NCBI GenBank assembly: GCA_900543815.1 | Contig: UQST01000011.1 | Span: 1 to 64,000, forward strand | Origin: an uncultured Prevotellaceae bacterium | GTDB lineage: Bacteria > Bacteroidota > Bacteroidia > Bacteroidales > Bacteroidaceae | Direction of reading: 5' to 3' | Length of the DNA stretch: 64,000 bases | Shown: positions 1 through 9,200 of the stretch, piece after piece | Layout of the letters: each line of letters begins with the position of its first letter | How positions within the stretch are numbered: position 1 is the first letter of the stretch | Program-made: the position numbers and the translations under genes | Notes under the pieces: generated by a model | Told to the model about the DNA's origin: nothing | The model's database searches: none | What the model saw: the letters and a program-made list of their open reading frames with translations, nothing else

Positions 1-41
1 GTTTTTTGTTTTCTGTATCGCATCATCACCACGGTAATAGT

Positions 42-365
42 TTACCACGTAATCTGGGATGAAATTTTGTATTTCCTCTCCATTCTATCTAAGTAATACC
101 CGCTTCTAATCAAACCTTGTTGTTCAAACAGATGATATAAGAATTTTCCTTTCTTAGTTCTTCTGTCAGGCTTTGTCATGATTTGAATATCTGCTTCACT
201 TAAAACGCCCATACATAGTAATGCCATAATAGTGCTATATACGGCACAAGCACCATCTAGTCTTCCTTGCTGACAATGTAGGTCTATCCAGTCTCCATTC
301 TCATCTTTGATTTGGAGTCCAGATTTATTAAGCCTTAGATTGTCAATTATATATATGTTTGCCAT
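42..365 (-). CDS. Papain-like cysteine peptidase-like protein, apparently frameshifted
   Basis: A 107-residue reading frame. Residues about 32-45 (CQQGRLDGACAVYS) resemble the oxyanion Gln and nucleophile Cys context of papain-like or C39-like peptidases, with Cys about 40 as the candidate nucleophile. The expected catalytic His and Asp are not in this frame. The frame stops at TAA (42-44), but the -1 frame just before the stop reads EIQNFIPDYVVNYYRGDDAI and stays open to base 1, which looks like the genuine continuation. I therefore infer a frameshift near 68-85 and a gene that runs past the left edge. The DNA is more AT-rich than mnmE next door, which suggests accessory or acquired DNA. The peptidase assignment is tentative. 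Confidence 0.5.
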   Translation of the reverse strand: MANIYIIDNLRLNKSGLQIKDENGDWIDLHCQQGRLDGACAVYSTIMALLCMGVLSEADIQIMTKPDRRTKKGKFLYHLFEQQGLIRSGYYLDRMERKYKISSQITW

Positions 366-584
366 AACCTTAATCTATATCGTAGTAAACAACAATACGC
401 TTGATATTACCGATGCACCATACCTAACCAACCGAATACCAGTTGCTTAACATAGTATTGAGCTATATTGAAGCCGGGCTAAAATGCAAGGATTATTCGC
501 CTCTTTAATTATCTGATATTCAGTGCTTTTTAGTCCTACTTTTCTGCTTTTTTCAAGTATCTTTTTAAGCCCTTTTCTACGCCT
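366..584. other. AT-rich intergenic region, no gene seen
   Basis: This 219-base stretch lies between the peptidase-like gene and the 3' end of mnmE, and it is AT-rich like the gene to its left. I see no tRNA, no convincing terminator hairpin and no coding frame. It presumably holds the promoter of the leftward peptidase-like gene, but no clear TAnnTTTG box stands out. Confidence 0.4.
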
Positions 585-1922
585 TCACTTTCCGATGCAA
601 AACTTTGAGAATATGGATTTTAGGACGTCCTCGGAGGCTATGGTGGTTCCTGTGATTTCGGAGAGCTGATGTATGCAGTCGCGAAGGTCTTGGGCTACCA
701 GGTCGGAGGGGATGCCTGTGGAGATGCCCTCCAGCACGCGGGAGATAGAGGCATAGGCTTTCTTGAGAGCCTGGTAATGACGCACGTTGGAGACGATAGT
801 GTCGTTTTCCTGTATCTCGGGAATGGCTGCTGCACGCACCAATGCCTCTTTCAGCAGAGGCAGACCGTCGCCAGTGAGGGCAGAAACGTGGAACTGGGTG
901 CCAGCCGTGCGCTTGTGGTAAAGGAAGGACGAACTGGGCAGAGAGGCATCACACTTGTTGATGACACTCAGCACCTTCTGGTCATCACGGAAACGAACAT
1001 CGGGGAAGGGTACTCCATCCTCGGTCAGAAGGATGATGATGCTGGCACGCTCTGCTGCCTTGAGTGTGCGCTCAATGCCCAGCTTCTCTATCTGGTCGCG
1101 CGTTTTGCGTATGCCGGCGGTATCGATGAAGCGGAAGGTGATGCCGCCTATCTGCACCACATCTTCTATAAGGTCGCGTGTGGTACCTTGTATATTGGAG
1201 ACTATCGCCTTGTCGTCGCCCAACAGATAGTTGAGCAGGGTACTCTTGCCCACGTTGGGAGCACCTATAATGGCCACAGGAACACCGCTCTTGAGGGCAT
1301 TGCCTGTCTGGAATGAGTCCGTGAGCAGCTTGATGCGGTTTCTCACTTCGTTGGCAACGTTGGTAAGTTCATCACGATTGGCAAACTCCACTTCCTGGTC
1401 CGAGAAGTCCAGTTCCAGTTCGAGCAGCGAGGCGAGATGCAGAAGTTTGTCGTTCAGTCGGGCCAGTTCTCCGCTGAACTGTCCACGCATCTGGCTCATG
1501 GCCATCTGATGGGTTGTCTTGTTGGTAGAGGCTATCAGGTCGGCCACAGCTTCTGCCTGCGAGAGGTCCATCTTTCCGTTGAGGAAAGCTCTTTGGGTAA
1601 ACTCGCCCGGCAAAGCTTGTCTGGCTCCGTTCTCAATGAGCAGTTCCAGTATGCGCTGCACGATATATGGACTTCCATGACAACTGATTTCGGTGCCGTT
1701 CTCACCTGTATAGCTATGTGGTGCGCGGAATACCGACACCAGCACATCATCCACTCCCTTACCTATGGTTCCATAATGAAGCGTATGTGACGGCTTGTCG
1801 TGCAAGGAACGGCTGAAGATTGACTCCGTTATGCTGATGGCCTTTTCGCCACTCACGCGTATCACGGCTATTGCTCCGCCTGGCGCTGTGGCCAGAGCAC
1901 AAATGGTGTCTTTCTCGTTCAT
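585..1922 (-). CDS. mnmE: tRNA modification GTPase MnmE (TrmE)
   Basis: MnmE works with MnmG to place the carboxymethylaminomethyl group on wobble uridine 34 of certain tRNAs. The 445 residues match the family length. In order they show an N-terminal folate-binding domain beginning MNEKDTICALATAPGGAIAV, a helical domain, an inserted G domain with G1 GAPNVGKST (about 217-225), a switch region TTRD and G3 DTAG, and the C-terminal FCIGK motif whose Cys is catalytic. The start ATG is preceded by AAGATT, a context shared with several other genes here. It stands alone, about 110 bases downstream of the patatin-like gene on the same strand. Confidence 0.97.
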   Translation of the reverse strand: MNEKDTICALATAPGGAIAVIRVSGEKAISITESIFSRSLHDKPSHTLHYGTIGKGVDDVLVSVFRAPHSYTGENGTEISCHGSPYIVQRILELLIENGARQALPGEFTQRAFLNGKMDLSQAEAVADLIASTNKTTHQMAMSQMRGQFSGELARLNDKLLHLASLLELELDFSDQEVEFANRDELTNVANEVRNRIKLLTDSFQTGNALKSGVPVAIIGAPNVGKSTLLNYLLGDDKAIVSNIQGTTRDLIEDVVQIGGITFRFIDTAGIRKTRDQIEKLGIERTLKAAERASIIILLTEDGVPFPDVRFRDDQKVLSVINKCDASLPSSSFLYHKRTAGTQFHVSALTGDGLPLLKEALVRAAAIPEIQENDTIVSNVRHYQALKKAYASISRVLEGISTGIPSDLVAQDLRDCIHQLSEITGTTIASEDVLKSIFSKFCIGK

Positions 1923-2036
1923 AATCTTATGTCTTTAGTTTGTCCCTCATGTCTCTGTCGTGTGGTTGCAGGATGTAGTTCCGTTTCTCCCGGGTTGGAC
2001 ATTAGGGGCTTATGCTTGTTTGTCTTGAGTTTCTTC

Positions 2037-2963
2037 TTATTGTTCTTTGGGCGATGCAGGGGCGTCTGTTCCTGCAAAACTCGTCTCGTGTGAGAGCAAT
2101 CGGTATGCTGTCAGCGCCTCACGGGTCTTTCTCTGCCCGTAGCGGATGATGCGCTCGGCTTCGTCATAGTCTGCATCGAAGCGGTTGACAGGCACTTCCA
2201 CCAGGATGTCGGGTTTCTGGCGCTCCAATGCCAGTTGGGTCAACTGTACGATGGACATGGAGAAGGCGTCTGACAGAAGGCTTATGTGGTTGTTTTCCAG
2301 ACTTTGCACGCTGGGCAGATACCTCTGCACCAGGTTGTTGTGCTCCTGCATCGACATCCGTTCTGCCCTTTGCCTCAATGCCTTCACTTGTGCCGACACC
2401 GGTGCATTCACGTTCACCGCAGCCAGCAAGTCACCTTCGTGCCTCTTCACTCTGTTGAGTGGTAACGGGTTCACCAGCCCTCCGTCCATCAGAATACTTC
2501 CCCTGCCCATTACGGGTTTGAAGAAGGAGGGTAGGGAGATAGATGCACGAATGGCCTCGTACAGACTTCCGTGGTCAAACACCACCTCCTTCTGGTTCTT
2601 GATGTCGGCAGCCACAGCGCAGTAGGGTATTGGCAGATTCTCTATGCGCACGTCGGGTACTATTTGTTTCAATGTTTCCAGCACCCGGTCGGGATTTGCC
2701 AGATGCGTGCGACTCAAGGTAAGGTCGGCCAGCGAGAGCACTTGCCACATGGTGAGAGACTTCAACCATCGGCTCACCTCCTGCAAGTGTCCGGCTGCAT
2801 ACATGCCGCCCACCAGTGCACCCATAGATGTTCCTGCCACCGATGTCACTTGGAACCCTTGCCGTTCCAGTTCGCTGATGGCTCCTATGTGCGCATATCC
2901 TCTGGCGCCTCCGCTCGAAAGCACCAGCGCCACTTTCTTGTCCTGTTTGTGAACCATGCGCAT
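2037..2963 (-). CDS. Patatin-like phospholipase family protein (RssA-like)
   Basis: Predicted cytoplasmic or membrane-associated serine lipid hydrolase of 308 residues. It has the patatin oxyanion glycine stretch SSGGARGYAHIG near residue 17, the nucleophile elbow GTSMG near 44-48, and the catalytic Asp in DGG near 160, which completes the Ser-Asp dyad. There is no signal peptide, so it belongs with the RssA/YlbK/NTE-like cytoplasmic group and not with secreted patatin/BamA-type outer-membrane fusions. The start could be Met1 or Met3. Its substrate is unknown. The HAD phosphatase gene lies 37 bases upstream on the same strand, so the two may be co-transcribed. Confidence 0.9.
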   Translation of the reverse strand: MRMVHKQDKKVALVLSSGGARGYAHIGAISELERQGFQVTSVAGTSMGALVGGMYAAGHLQEVSRWLKSLTMWQVLSLADLTLSRTHLANPDRVLETLKQIVPDVRIENLPIPYCAVAADIKNQKEVVFDHGSLYEAIRASISLPSFFKPVMGRGSILMDGGLVNPLPLNRVKRHEGDLLAAVNVNAPVSAQVKALRQRAERMSMQEHNNLVQRYLPSVQSLENNHISLLSDAFSMSIVQLTQLALERQKPDILVEVPVNRFDADYDEAERIIRYGQRKTREALTAYRLLSHETSFAGTDAPASPKEQ

Positions 2964-3000
2964 CTGTCCTTTTCCATATTTGCCTTTTAGGGGAACTTCC

Positions 3001-3825
3001 TTATGCCTCTTCCTGCAGCAGAATACGCTCTACGGCTTCTGCCACTCCGTCTTCATCATTGCTCAGAGTCACGTAGTCAGCAGCCTCCAGCACCTCCTTC
3101 TGGGCGTTCTTCATTGCCACCCCCATCCCGGCATAGCGTATCATGCTCAGGTCGTTATAGCCGTCGCCACATGCCATCAGATTTTCCTGGCTGTAGCCTA
3201 TCTGCTTCAGGAAAGCGTCCAGGCAGTCGGCCTTGTCGATACCCAACGGCAGTAGCTCCAGGAAGAAAGGTTCGCTGCGATACACGCTCATCACCCCCTT
3301 CAGGTGTTCGGCTATCTCCCTCTCCAGCAAGGCCAGCTTCTCGGGGTTGCCCACGATGAGGAATTTCGGTTCTGGGAAGTCTATCTCCTCCAGGAAGTTA
3401 CCTACCTTGCGCAGTCCCATGCCATTGAGCCTTGCCTCATAACGCACATATTCATCCTCGATGTCCTCACAGGCGATGTCGTCACCCAGATAACTCAGGA
3501 TGTTGAAGTCCTCTGTATTTCCCTTCGAGTACAGATAGGGGTAGAGGTTCATGTCCAATGTACGTTGCATGATGGTCTCTCCTGTGGCACAGTCGATGAC
3601 TGCTCCACCATTGAAAGCCAGTATATAACCACCGAAGCGCTTCAGTTCCAGCTGCTCGGCAATAGGCTTGATGCCGAAGGGAGGTCTCCCGCTTGCCAGA
3701 ACAATCTTCAGTCCCTTCTCCTGTGCACGTATCAGAGTCTGGCGGGTACGGTCGGTAATCTTCTTCTCGCTATTCGTCAGCGTGCCGTCCAAGTCCAATG
3801 CCAGCACCTTGTATTTCATCTCCAT
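3001..3825 (-). CDS. Cof-type HAD-IIB family hydrolase
   Basis: A 274-residue haloacid-dehalogenase-superfamily phosphatase. Motif I DLDGTLT (about 11-17) carries the nucleophile and acid/base aspartates. SGRPP follows as motif II, and CGDGYNDLSMI near residue 218 is the motif III-IV metal-binding region. The long central insert is the C2B cap of the Cof/YidA class, whose members dephosphorylate sugar phosphates or cofactors such as PLP and FMN. The exact substrate cannot be read from sequence. Met1 and Met3 are both possible starts. The -7 box TAAATTTG at 3851-3858 implies a very short leader containing TATATATA. Confidence 0.92.
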   Translation of the reverse strand: MEMKYKVLALDLDGTLTNSEKKITDRTRQTLIRAQEKGLKIVLASGRPPFGIKPIAEQLELKRFGGYILAFNGGAVIDCATGETIMQRTLDMNLYPYLYSKGNTEDFNILSYLGDDIACEDIEDEYVRYEARLNGMGLRKVGNFLEEIDFPEPKFLIVGNPEKLALLEREIAEHLKGVMSVYRSEPFFLELLPLGIDKADCLDAFLKQIGYSQENLMACGDGYNDLSMIRYAGMGVAMKNAQKEVLEAADYVTLSNDEDGVAEAVERILLQEEA

Positions 3826-3850
3826 TCTTCCTTATATATATAATGTGATG

Positions 3851-3858
3851 CAAATTTA
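3851..3858 (-). promoter_or_regulatory. -7 box of the HAD phosphatase gene
   Basis: TAAATTTG on the minus strand matches the Bacteroidota -7 consensus TAnnTTTG and lies 26 bases before the start codon. The presumed transcript starts with a TATATATATA stretch directly before the coding sequence. Confidence 0.6.
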
Positions 3859-3965
3859 GCACATTTCCTTGGATTTTCGGCATGATAAGGGTGCCCGTGT
3901 GTGACTATGTCGCTACCTAAACGTTAAAATAGAGTGGAAAAATGCATTTTTATGTTTGTTGTTTC

Positions 3966-3994
3966 TTGTTTGTGAAACATAATGCATATCTTTG
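3966..3994 (+). promoter_or_regulatory. Promoter of the toxin-antitoxin operon
   Basis: The -7 box TATCTTTG is at 3987-3994, with a TTG (-33) at 3966-3968 spaced 18 bases upstream, and the toxin ATG is at 4019. An inverted pair TATGTTT (3952-3958) and AAACATA (3975-3981) spans the -33 region. This is a plausible operator for autoregulation by the XRE antitoxin, which is usual in HigBA systems. The operator role is inferred. Confidence 0.6.
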
Positions 3995-4018
3995 TGCCAG
4001 TTAGAAACATGAGAATGT

Positions 4019-4357
4019 ATGGCACAACATATCTTCCGACTGCTCTTGACAGACGAGGCGCAAGACTTTATCGAGAGTCTGCCCGAAGCGGTATCTTACA
4101 AGATATACTATAACATCAAGCGGGTTGCAAGTGGGGAGCGCAATAAGGAACTCTTCAAAAAGTTGGAGAATTCGGAGATATGGGAATTTCGTACATTATA
4201 TAATAAAACTGCCTACAGGCTTTTTGCCTTTTGGGATAGAGACCAGGAAACCTTGGTGATTGCTACTCACGGCATAATCAAGAAAACTCAAAAGACCCCA
4301 AGTAAGGAAATCGCAAAAGCCGAAGCAATAAGAAAAGAATATTTCAAGAACAAATAA
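4019..4357 (+). CDS. RelE/HigB-type toxin (phage Gp49-like family)
   Basis: A 112-residue protein of the RelE/ParE superfamily, Gp49/HigB branch. These toxins are ribosome-dependent mRNA endonucleases. Visible hallmarks are EIWEFRTLYNKTAYRLFAFW in the central strands, then HGIIKKTQKTP followed by EIAKAEAIRKEY, the conserved C-terminal helix of this branch. The gene precedes an XRE-type antitoxin by two bases, the toxin-first order typical of HigBA. The surrounding DNA is AT-richer than the flanking metabolic genes, consistent with horizontal gain. Activity has not been shown. Confidence 0.9.
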   Translation: MAQHIFRLLLTDEAQDFIESLPEAVSYKIYYNIKRVASGERNKELFKKLENSEIWEFRTLYNKTAYRLFAFWDRDQETLVIATHGIIKKTQKTPSKEIAKAEAIRKEYFKNK

Positions 4358-4359
4358 AT

Positions 4360-4689
4360 ATGGCACAGATAAACCTTACTCCATTGGATGATGTGCTTGA
4401 CAAGCACTTTGGAAAAGTCGGCACTCCGAAACGTGATGCTTTTGAAAGTGACGTGGACGAGGCTCTGCATGCTTATCGTTTGGGAGAAGCCATCAAGAAG
4501 GCTCGTATTGAGCAGCACCTGACACAGGAACAGCTCGGCGAGCGTATCGGTGTGAAAAGAGCGCAGATTTCGCGGTTGGAAAGAGGTTATAGCATCACAA
4601 TCCCAACCATGCGAAGAGTGTTTAAGGCTCTTGGTGTTGTGTCTGCAACTATTGATTTGGGTATTGCGGGCAAAGTGGCCTTGTGGTAA
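4360..4689 (+). CDS. XRE-family antitoxin (HigA-like)
   Basis: A 109-residue partner of the upstream toxin. Residues about 46-100 form an XRE helix-turn-helix: LTQEQLGERIGVKRAQISRL is the recognition region, followed by ERG and a C-terminal TMRRVFKALGV segment. The N-terminal 45 residues probably include the toxin-neutralising part. Such antitoxins bind the toxin and repress their own operon. The two-base gap to the toxin stop indicates translational coupling. Confidence 0.9.
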   Translation: MAQINLTPLDDVLDKHFGKVGTPKRDAFESDVDEALHAYRLGEAIKKARIEQHLTQEQLGERIGVKRAQISRLERGYSITIPTMRRVFKALGVVSATIDLGIAGKVALW

Positions 4690-4780
4690 CTTTGACCCAA
4701 TGGTGCTCTGGCTGCGCTTTATGTGGGCGGGAAGTGGAGCACCGAACTATCAGACTATTAACAAAATGATTGATAAAAGA

Positions 4781-5869
4781 ATGAAGAAGATTGCTATTGC
4801 TTTGGCTGGAGCGGCCCTTTGTCTGGGAGCTTGCCAGCAGGATGGAAAGACGGAGGTGACTCTGAAACTGAAGGACGGGCAGAAGGCTCCTGCTGCCATT
4901 ATGGGCGTGAACCTCACCGACACTCTGAGCACGGAACGCGACAGCCTCACTTACTACACAGGTGCAGCCGACACCCTCGTTGGAGTCATCGACCTGGGTA
5001 ATAATGAGTACTGGACTGTAGTTCTCGACGGAACTCCTGTAGAGCTGGACTTCTCTGGTGAGACTCCCGTTCTGGTGAAGGGCTCGCAGACCAACAAGCT
5101 TATGACTGAAGTCCATTTGGAGATGTCCAAGATAGAAGAGAATATCAAGGCGATTACGGATACAGAGTATAGGGCTTTGGCAGAGAAGTACAACAACGAT
5201 ATCCCCGACTCTCTGATGAGTAATCTGGAGGCGAGGTACGACAAGGCCATAGAGGACTATAAGGCTTTTCTGACCAAGAATATAGAGGCCAACAAGGACA
5301 ATGTGATAGCCGCCTTCCTGCTAATGAAAAGCGGTGGAATGCTTTCTGTAGAGTTCGAGGAATCTTTCCTGGAGAACTATCCATACAAGAACCTCAGCAT
5401 GCTGGCTCCTATCTATGCCGAAATCCAGGGTGAGAAGAATAAGGCCGCGGGTGCTCCCCTTGCTGATTTCGAGATGAATGATATGGACGGAAAGGCCCAT
5501 CGCCTGAGCGACTTCGTTGGTAAGGGTCAATATACCTTGGTTGACTTCTGGGCCAGCTGGTGTGGTCCTTGCCGTGCCGAAATGCCCAACGTGAAGGCCT
5601 GCTACGAGAAGTATAAGGATAAGGGATTCTCTATTGTAGGCATCTCATTCGACAAAGATCAGCAGGCCTGGAAGGATGCTACCACACAGCTGGGCATCAC
5701 ATGGCCTCAGCTGAGCGACCTGAAGGGTTGGCAGTGCAAGGCTGCTGAAGTTTATTACATCAGGTCTATCCCTTCCACTATCCTCTTCAGCCCTGATGGC
5801 AAGGTGATAGCCACCAATCTGAGAGGCGACGAACTGGGAGATAAATTGGCTGAGTTGCTGGATAAATAA
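4781..5869 (+). CDS. TlpA-like thioredoxin-fold lipoprotein with N-terminal DUF4369-like region
   Basis: The open frame begins upstream at 4631, but the genuine start is almost certainly ATG 4781 (or 4766). From there it begins MKKIAIALAGAALCLGAC, a lipoprotein signal with lipobox LGAC, giving 362 residues. The middle (about 30-220) resembles the DUF4369 domain usual in Bacteroidota thiol-disulfide proteins. The C-terminal about 135 residues are an AhpC/TSA-TlpA thioredoxin fold with redox centre WASWCGPCRAEMP and a cis-Pro loop RSIPST. It should be anchored in an envelope membrane and reduce or exchange disulfides in the periplasm. A strong terminator follows. Confidence 0.9.
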   Translation: MKKIAIALAGAALCLGACQQDGKTEVTLKLKDGQKAPAAIMGVNLTDTLSTERDSLTYYTGAADTLVGVIDLGNNEYWTVVLDGTPVELDFSGETPVLVKGSQTNKLMTEVHLEMSKIEENIKAITDTEYRALAEKYNNDIPDSLMSNLEARYDKAIEDYKAFLTKNIEANKDNVIAAFLLMKSGGMLSVEFEESFLENYPYKNLSMLAPIYAEIQGEKNKAAGAPLADFEMNDMDGKAHRLSDFVGKGQYTLVDFWASWCGPCRAEMPNVKACYEKYKDKGFSIVGISFDKDQQAWKDATTQLGITWPQLSDLKGWQCKAAEVYYIRSIPSTILFSPDGKVIATNLRGDELGDKLAELLDK

Positions 5870-5900
5870 TAGTTCAGCCGGCACAACATTATATATTATT

Positions 5901-5930
5901 AGCGCCCCGTTGGTGGGGCGCTATTTTTTT
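5901..5930 (+). terminator. Rho-independent terminator after the TlpA-like gene
   Basis: A perfect 8-bp GC-rich stem, AGCGCCCC (5901-5908) with GGGGCGCT (5915-5922), has a 6-base loop and is followed by ATTTTTTT. It lies 32 bases after the stop codon. Confidence 0.92.
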
Positions 5931-5969
5931 ATAGGCAGGCAAGGCGAAAAAACGAAGCAAGGTTACTTG

Positions 5970-6035
5970 GGCAAGTATCCTTGGATACTTTGCCGTTTAT
6001 CCTTGGATACATTGCCAAGTATCCTTGGATACTTT
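5970..6035. repeat. Three tandem 22-bp palindromic units
   Basis: Units begin at 5970, 5992 and 6014, exactly 22 bp apart. Each contains TATCCTTGGATAC, and units 1 and 3 contain the palindrome GTATCC-TT-GGATAC flanked by GCAA/CTTTGCC arms. The array lies between the terminator of the TlpA-like gene and the end of sbcC. The rest of this 336-base gap (6036-6205) shows no further gene, repeat or terminator. Confidence 0.85.
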
Positions 6036-6205
6036 TTGGGGGCAGTTCTGCCAGTGTCTTTTCCTGGCTCGCTTGACACGTTCTCTTTTTGCATGCTGAA
6101 ACAGTAGTCAGTATTGTAAAAGCCATACTGAATCCGTTGTCACTTGCTTTGGAACTGCGCTGCTTCAGTTGGCACTCTTGTCTTTTCCTGATTTCACTTA
6201 TATCA

Positions 6206-9200
6206 TCATAAGACGACTTCCACCTTCACTTGACTGCTGGAGTTGTATCCTTCCTGTTCCACACATATCTGTACGGGGATGCACTCCTTGAGTTCTTTCA
6301 CGTGGCTGATGATTCCCACGTGCCTGCCAGCCTTGGCATGAAGGGAGCGCAGAGTGCTGACGGCGTTCTGCAGAGCCTCTCCGCTGAGCGTGCCAAAGCC
6401 CTCGTCGATGAAGAGGGTATCTACTGACAGATGGCTGTCAATGTCGCTCAGGGCAAGTGCCAATGCCAATGACACCAGGAAACTCTCGCCACCGGATAGG
6501 GTGGTGGCAGCTCTGAGGGTGTACCCCTGATAGGCATCAGAGAGCGAGATGGCAAAGCTGCCCGGGCGCACATGCAGCGTATAGCGGTCGGTGAGAGAGC
6601 GCAGATAGCCGTTGGCAGCGTGTAGCAGGTTGGACAGCACATAGCTCTGCGCTATCTTCCTGAACTTGCCTCCTGTGGCATCACCGAGCAGTTGGTTGAG
6701 GCGATCCCAGCGCTGATAGAGCAGGTTGAGCCGGTTGGCCTTTTCGCGCAACTCCATTGTCTTCTTTCTCACCTCGTTATCCAGTTCCAAGTCACGCAGT
6801 ACCGCACCTTTCTGCTTGTTCTGTTCCTCACCCTTGTCAGTCAGCTCCTTTGTGTGCAGAAGGACAGCTTCGAGTGTTTCCTCTGGCTCCATCTTTGGCT
6901 TCAGCAGCAGGTGGCTTTCCTGCTGTTTCACAGCCTCTTGCTGTAGCGCAATAAGCTTGATGTGGTGCTGCTTCACGCTCTCCACGCGCATCTTTGTCAG
7001 TTCGATTGACTGTGGGTCTTTATTGGCGAGCCTGTTGATGCAGGCTATTTGTTCGTCGAATGCAGGCGGGGTGCTTGATGCAGGTACTCCGCACACCTGT
7101 ATGATGCCGCTCATCTCGGTGGGATGCTGCTCTATGTACGAGCGCAGAAGTTGCTCTGTCTCACTCATGCGGGCAGTATTCTGGCTGATAAGCTCTTGTG
7201 TGGAAGACACGTTGCTGAGCAGCGAGTTGGCCTGCTGCATGATGAGGGTGGGACGGAAGGGTGGTGTGAAGGGCTGTGCTGCCTGTTCGCCCTGCTCCCA
7301 CTCAGGCACCAGTTGGCCGATGGAGCGGAGTACCGCCTCCAGATTGGCTTGCCTCTCGCTCATCTTCTCCAGTTCCTGCTGGCGATTGCGAAGTTCTTCG
7401 GTATTGTTGTTGAAAGAAAGCGTAGCCCCTCTCAGTTCGCTGATGAACTCGGCCGGACTCTTTTCCCAGTTGCATCTCCATGCCTGGGCATCGAAACTCT
7501 CGCCCATGAGTGCAGCAACCTGACGTTTTGCCCGCCCATAGTTCTCCTTCTCCGCCTTCTGGATGGCACCTGTGGCATTCAGATCGTTCTGTGCCTTTAT
7601 CACCCTCTTTTCTGCCTCCTGCATTTCGGCCATCAGCCTGTCTTGGGTGGTACGAAGCGCTTCCTGCTCCTTTCTGAGTTTCTTCACCTCCAGTTCCTGT
7701 CGCTCTGCAGCGGCTATTTCCTGGCGTAGAGCTACGCATCGCACCTCTGTCTTCTCCTCCCACGAATCAAGTTCGTCGAGCAATGAATCAGCATGCCGTT
7801 TGATGTCCTTTGGCATTGCTTTCTCATCATTGGAGGCCGAGGACAGAAGGATATTCCATTGCTCAATCGACTGCTCCAGGCTCCGAATGCCAATGTTCAG
7901 CATTTGTGCATATTTATCAAATATGCAGCCGCTTATGGCTTGTGTGGTTCTCTCCTTTGCCCGAGCCAATGCCTCGGAGTCGGATAGCGCTTTTCTCTGT
8001 ATGGTGAGGCTGTTTTCCAGAGCCTTGATGTCGGCCTCGGCCGCTTGTCTGGCCTGCAGCAGAGTGTCTCTCGCCGTCATCGCCTGCTTGAGTTTCTGCT
8101 CCGAGATGGCTACCAGTTCGGCCAGCGCCTGCTCATGAGGCAGCTCTGCTTCGATGGTGCGCTGGCATACGGGGCAGACATCGCCCACATGAAGTTTCAC
8201 ACGCATGCGCTTGGCCCAGTCGCTCACCTTCTCCTGTTCCATCTGGAATGTCTCCTGCAGCGTCTGCACCACCTGCTCGGCAGCCAGCACCTTAGGCTTC
8301 ATGGCTTCTGTTTTCTGCCGCTTCTGCGTTATCTGCGTGGCGGCTTCCTGCAGATTTCTTCTCAGCTCCCAGTCTCTCCTCAGTTCGTCGGCACAATGGG
8401 AGACTGCCTCTCGTGCCGAACAGATATTCCGCTTGAGCGCACTCATCTCCTCGCTCTGCTGGCGCTTGGCAGGCAGTTGCAACTGCTCCAGAGCCGCCTC
8501 TTCGGTACCGATGCGCTTGCTTTGTGCCTCCAGTTTCTGAGCGCCCTCGGCCAGTTTCTTCTTGGCCTCTTCGTGCTTGGGAATCAGTTGCTGGTTCAGA
8601 GTCTGTGTGGTGCGTTCCATCTGCATCTGCGTTTCGCGCTCCTTCCTGCTGCTGTCCAGCATCAACTGCAGTTGGCTCGTGATTCCCTGCATGTTCTCAT
8701 ACAGGGGCTTGCGGCCTGCTTCTTTGTTTAATGCCGCAGTCAGTTCGCTGATTCTACGCGTGTTGCGCTCGGCTTCTTGAACTGAGAAGTCAAGTGCTGC
8801 ATGCAGCTGTAGATAGTCTGCCTGCATCTTCTTCATCTCCTTCAGAAGTTTCTCCTTGCTACTGAGAGCTGCCTGTCTATCCACAGCCCAACCTCTGGCT
8901 TCCGTGGTACTCTGCCATAACTGGAGCAGCAAATCATCCATGCGGAACTCATCTCCGCCTATCTGTTGCTCGATTCGGGCCAGAGAGGCTTTCGCTTCTG
9001 TGGTCTTCTGTGCCAGTTCCTGCTCCTTGGTGAGCCAGGCGGCTTTGGTTTGCTCCTGCTGCACAAGGGTGTTGTTGGCCTCGCGCTCCTTGTCCAGGCG
9101 AACTATCTCCGCTTTTTTGGCTGCCACTTCATCGTCGCTCAGTGGCTTGTTGGCCTCTATCTGTTGTTCTGCCTTCTGCCATTCCTCCTTGTTTTCTTTG

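Noticed and set aside
5910..6107. Possible small protein over the 22-bp palindromes after the TlpA-like gene
   Set aside because: The frame begins in the terminator region and simply reads through the repeats.
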